A model generated the notes under the pieces. The model did no database searches and was not told where the DNA came from. It saw nothing but the letters and a program-made list of their open reading frames with translations. A stretch of DNA of 64,000 nucleotides from Ricinus communis. Taxonomy: Eukaryota > Streptophyta > Magnoliopsida > Malpighiales > Euphorbiaceae. The stretch lies in assembly GCF_019578655.1 (NCBI RefSeq), contig NC_063259.1, positions 8,916,001 to 8,980,000 of the forward strand, given 5' to 3'. The first letter of the stretch is position 1, and each line of letters opens with the position of its first letter. Positions 61,208-64,000 of this stretch are shown here, in pieces. The translations under genes were made by a program, and so were the position numbers.

Positions 61208-61794
61208 TGTCACGACCCACTCTATGGACCTGTGACTGACACTAGGGAATGGGTAAGCTTAAGGCCACCGAATCCCGTAGTAAGCCTGACACTCACTAAC
61301 TCAATCAAATCTCATCTCAAATTAATATTATTAAAGCCATAAATTATCTTAATAGCTACATTTTACATAATTAATTCGGTCTGCCAGAAAAATTAGGCGA
61401 GACCCGAAACTACAGAAAATTACCACTGATACCTCTACTATTACTACTGCGGAGAATCTAAAATTTTTACAATTTGACATACCAACCTAAACACCACCCG
61501 ATAATGAAGAAGTTGGGTTACTAAGTAAGAGTCGCGGGAAGACTAAATACCGAATATGAAAAATAAGAATGGAGACCGTCACCTTAGAGTGAGCTAAAAT
61601 CAAATAATCTGGAGACTATTGCATTCTTCACAGAAAATATATATTATTCGAATCAGTTTAACAGCCCTGAACATAAATACAAATCATAATATAATCATGC
61701 CATAATTTAAATAAATGAAATCCATTCTTACTTTTACGGGACGAGTGGCTCAGTAGAACCCTAACCCTAAACTCTATTAGCATTTCGGCTCTCT

Positions 61795-62035
61795 TAATCC
61801 AACAGGTCTGGCACCTAGAGAGCAAAGCTCGACCAGGGTCCTTACCTCCAGCCTGAACACTTGATTTCCAACCAAGCCGACGCCCAGAGAGCATCGCTCG
61901 ACCAGGGACCTTACCTCCAGCCTGAACACTTGATTCCAACCAAGCCGGCGCCCAGAGAGCATCGCTCGACCAGGGACCTTACCTCCGACAATTTACTTAA
62001 ATCATCCCAGAGAGCCATGCTCGACCAGGGAAAAA
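61795..62035. repeat. Minisatellite in LTR A3
   Basis: About four units of ~63 bp with CCCAGAGAGCATCGCTCGAC and CAGGGACCTTACCTCC; the middle two are nearly identical. Confidence 0.85.
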
Positions 62036-62840
62036 CTCATAATAATCTTATTACCTGTCCATGATCATTACCGGTGCGCATGCGGTCCTGATGTAACCCA
62101 TCAGGCGACATGTTCTACGAAAGCCACATTCCTAAGTCGCAATCATCACGTTTAATAAATATCATTGTCTAATGAAATCATCCAACACATATCGAAGTAA
62201 AGATTAAAGATTTAGGGTAAAGCAACGCGCAATTCGTGGGGAAAAATAATAATGTTTGTATTATTATAACATTACTAATAATAATATTTATATTATTTTT
62301 AATAATTAATAATCAAGTGAAATCATTTATATTATGATACTAATAATCATATTAGGCATAAAGCCTAAAATAGCATATTAAAATCAGACTTAGCAATAGT
62401 GCAATGATTAAATGACTTTAACTCACAGGTTTGGCGACCTCCTAACTCCGCCCGCGGCTCTGCTGGAGCGAGCCAATGCATGATCATCTAATCACGGAAA
62501 ACAATTTATCAAAATGCTGAAACAATCGATCTTTCATCCTAGGTCTAGACTCCTAGGACTGACTGTCTAAGAATCCCGATTCGGGAGAATTCTACCGAAA
62601 ATCCGGCAAAACCTCCCCTGCAACACGGACATTTACCCCCCGTAAAACGGGTCCAGGACCTGCCAGAAAAACACTAGAAATATCCAACAGTTTAACACAA
62701 CGGGAGTCGGGTCCCCAAGACTTCACTATTTTCCCGACTCCGCCACACAACACAAAACACGAGGCAGGCAAACCGACAAACAATTATTTTTGACTCATAA
62801 ATATCAAATACTCAACACAAAACAATAAGCACGAATTAAA

Positions 62841-63420
62841 TCAAAGAATTTCCAAAAAATTAACGGGCCAGAGAAAATTACCGAAATGCTCGATCACTCG
62901 GTCGACTAGCCTCCAGCCACCGGAGTCCAATCGACGATCTGAACTCACCATCGAACTCGAAACGACGCGCTGATGACGATCCCCGCTTCCGATTTTCCAA
63001 TCTGACCCCCGATCATCCCGAGAGATTTGCGAACGATCTCGGCTGTCGATTCGCAAACGGAATCCGATCGCCACGAAACTAGTGCCATTGCGAAGCTTGA
63101 GCTGAGGAGAGTCGGGATACGTCCTCCAATCGTCCATCATCCGCTGGAGCTCGCCGGAAAAATCGAAAAATGCGGCTGCCACCTACTTCGCCGGAACTCT
63201 CTCCTCCGGCCACCAAAACCGACGCCACTGCCGCCAAAAGGAAGTTCTCTTCGAGGGGAGCCGATCGCCACCGAGATCGGCCGGAATGGCCTTCGAAAGC
63301 CAGCTCTTCGCGCCCCCGGCGGTCGGCCCTGACGCCCGTAGTGTCGATCTCCTCATCCCCGCGCGATTCTCTCTCTCCCCGACACCTCTCTCTCTCCTTT
63401 TATTCTTTTCTTCTTTCTTT
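62841..63420 (-). other. GC-rich block with conserved frame in LTR A3
   Basis: The minus-strand frame 63182-62841 begins near FSGELQRMMDDW and shares DSPQLKL.NGTSFVAIG and GSD.KIGSGDRHQ with A1 (15623-15847). A GGTAATTTTC donor-like site follows the shared part (complement near 62880), as in A1. Possible leader exon; coding status unproven. Confidence 0.4.
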
Positions 63421-64000
63421 CCTTTTAATATCGACATTGAGCCCCCGAACTTTTCCTTATTACAATTTGGTCCCTCAACTTTCTTAATTACTTGCAATTT
63501 TGACCTGCAAAATTTCAATTTAACCCCTAGACTTTTCTTTAGCCTTTCAATTAAACCCCTAACTAATTAATTGGGCCAAATTAGAATTATTGAAAAATAT
63601 ACAATTACAAAAATACCCTTGCCGACACATTTATTTATAAAAATACCAAACATACAAATTTTTATTAAACCCCCATAATAATAAAATTATACTTTTAATC
63701 CTTATTCCAAAATAATCCTCCAATTAAATCCTACACACAATTAAATTAAATAATTAATTTACTAATTATTTTCCAAGTTATAATTTAATACCACTAGTTA
63801 ATTAAAATACAAATTTCTCCAAAATTCTTTTATAAAAACATCCTTTACAATTTCTACCATAATTTTCTATTATATAATTTTATTTATATATATACATATA
63901 CATTAGGGAAAAGTTAGAATAACCAAAAATATAATTTACCCTTCAAATAATTTACTTGATTAATTTTTTAAAATTTCAAACTAATTGGGTATAGAAAAAT

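Larger units (their letters stand above)
61208..64000 (-). mobile_element. LTR family A, copy A3 (incomplete at window end)
   Basis: Starts TGTCACGACCCACTCTATGG, the complement of the A1 LTR end, and is similar to the reverse of A1 throughout, including the AT-rich end near 63600-64000. The far end is outside the window, so target duplication and solo or full-length status cannot be judged. It carries the minisatellite (61795-62035) and the GC-rich block (62841-63420). Confidence 0.75.

Overview
The window is nuclear DNA of a flowering plant, almost certainly a eudicot. It is AT-rich, has spliced genes with GT..AG introns, and most of it is layered transposable elements plus endogenous pararetrovirus (EPRV) DNA. 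I cannot name the species. The only intact host gene I can support is a 15-exon NADP-dependent isocitrate dehydrogenase on the minus strand (25495-29084). Its 416-codon product ends in Ala-Lys-Leu, a peroxisomal PTS1 signal.

Layout. 276-1828: a shrunken Ty1/copia element with both LTRs, primer site, partial RT/RNase H and target-site duplication. 2892-12966: EPRV locus 1 (Caulimoviridae; the two-ORF plan suggests a Florendovirus-like or Petuvirus-like virus). It is a mosaic of forward and inverted pieces carrying movement, coat, protease, RT and RNase H regions, a second ORF of unknown function, and several copies of the promoter/leader. About 13113-22992: a Mutator-like (MULE) transposon with ~140-170 bp terminal inverted repeats, a broken mudrA-type transposase (+) and a convergent GRF-zinc-finger/coiled-coil gene (-). 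Two solo LTRs with 5-bp target duplications are nested in it (14466-16849 and 19094-21464). 22993-25494: AT-rich spacer with a plastid-derived trnQ remnant and a Stowaway-like MITE. 25495-29084: the ICDH gene. 31224-35054: a truncated family-A LTR and an Athila-type gypsy derivative. 35142-40122: a second copy of the MULE 3' part plus its LTR, into which a third, inverted LTR copy has jumped. About 41000-50470: gypsy remains with a gag relic, minisatellites and a diverged long-repeat pair. 50474-51618: an LTR-like unit. 53236-61207: EPRV locus 2, again part forward and part inverted. 61208-64000: a family-A LTR inserted in the viral coat region and running off the window.

Together this is a nested-insertion record rather than a pathway. 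The points most worth attention are the unknown viral ORF2, the inverted promoter repeats of EPRV locus 1, the MULE with its convergent GRF gene, and the LTR-bounded duplication with a fold-back at its junction. All viral and transposon genes seen are disrupted.
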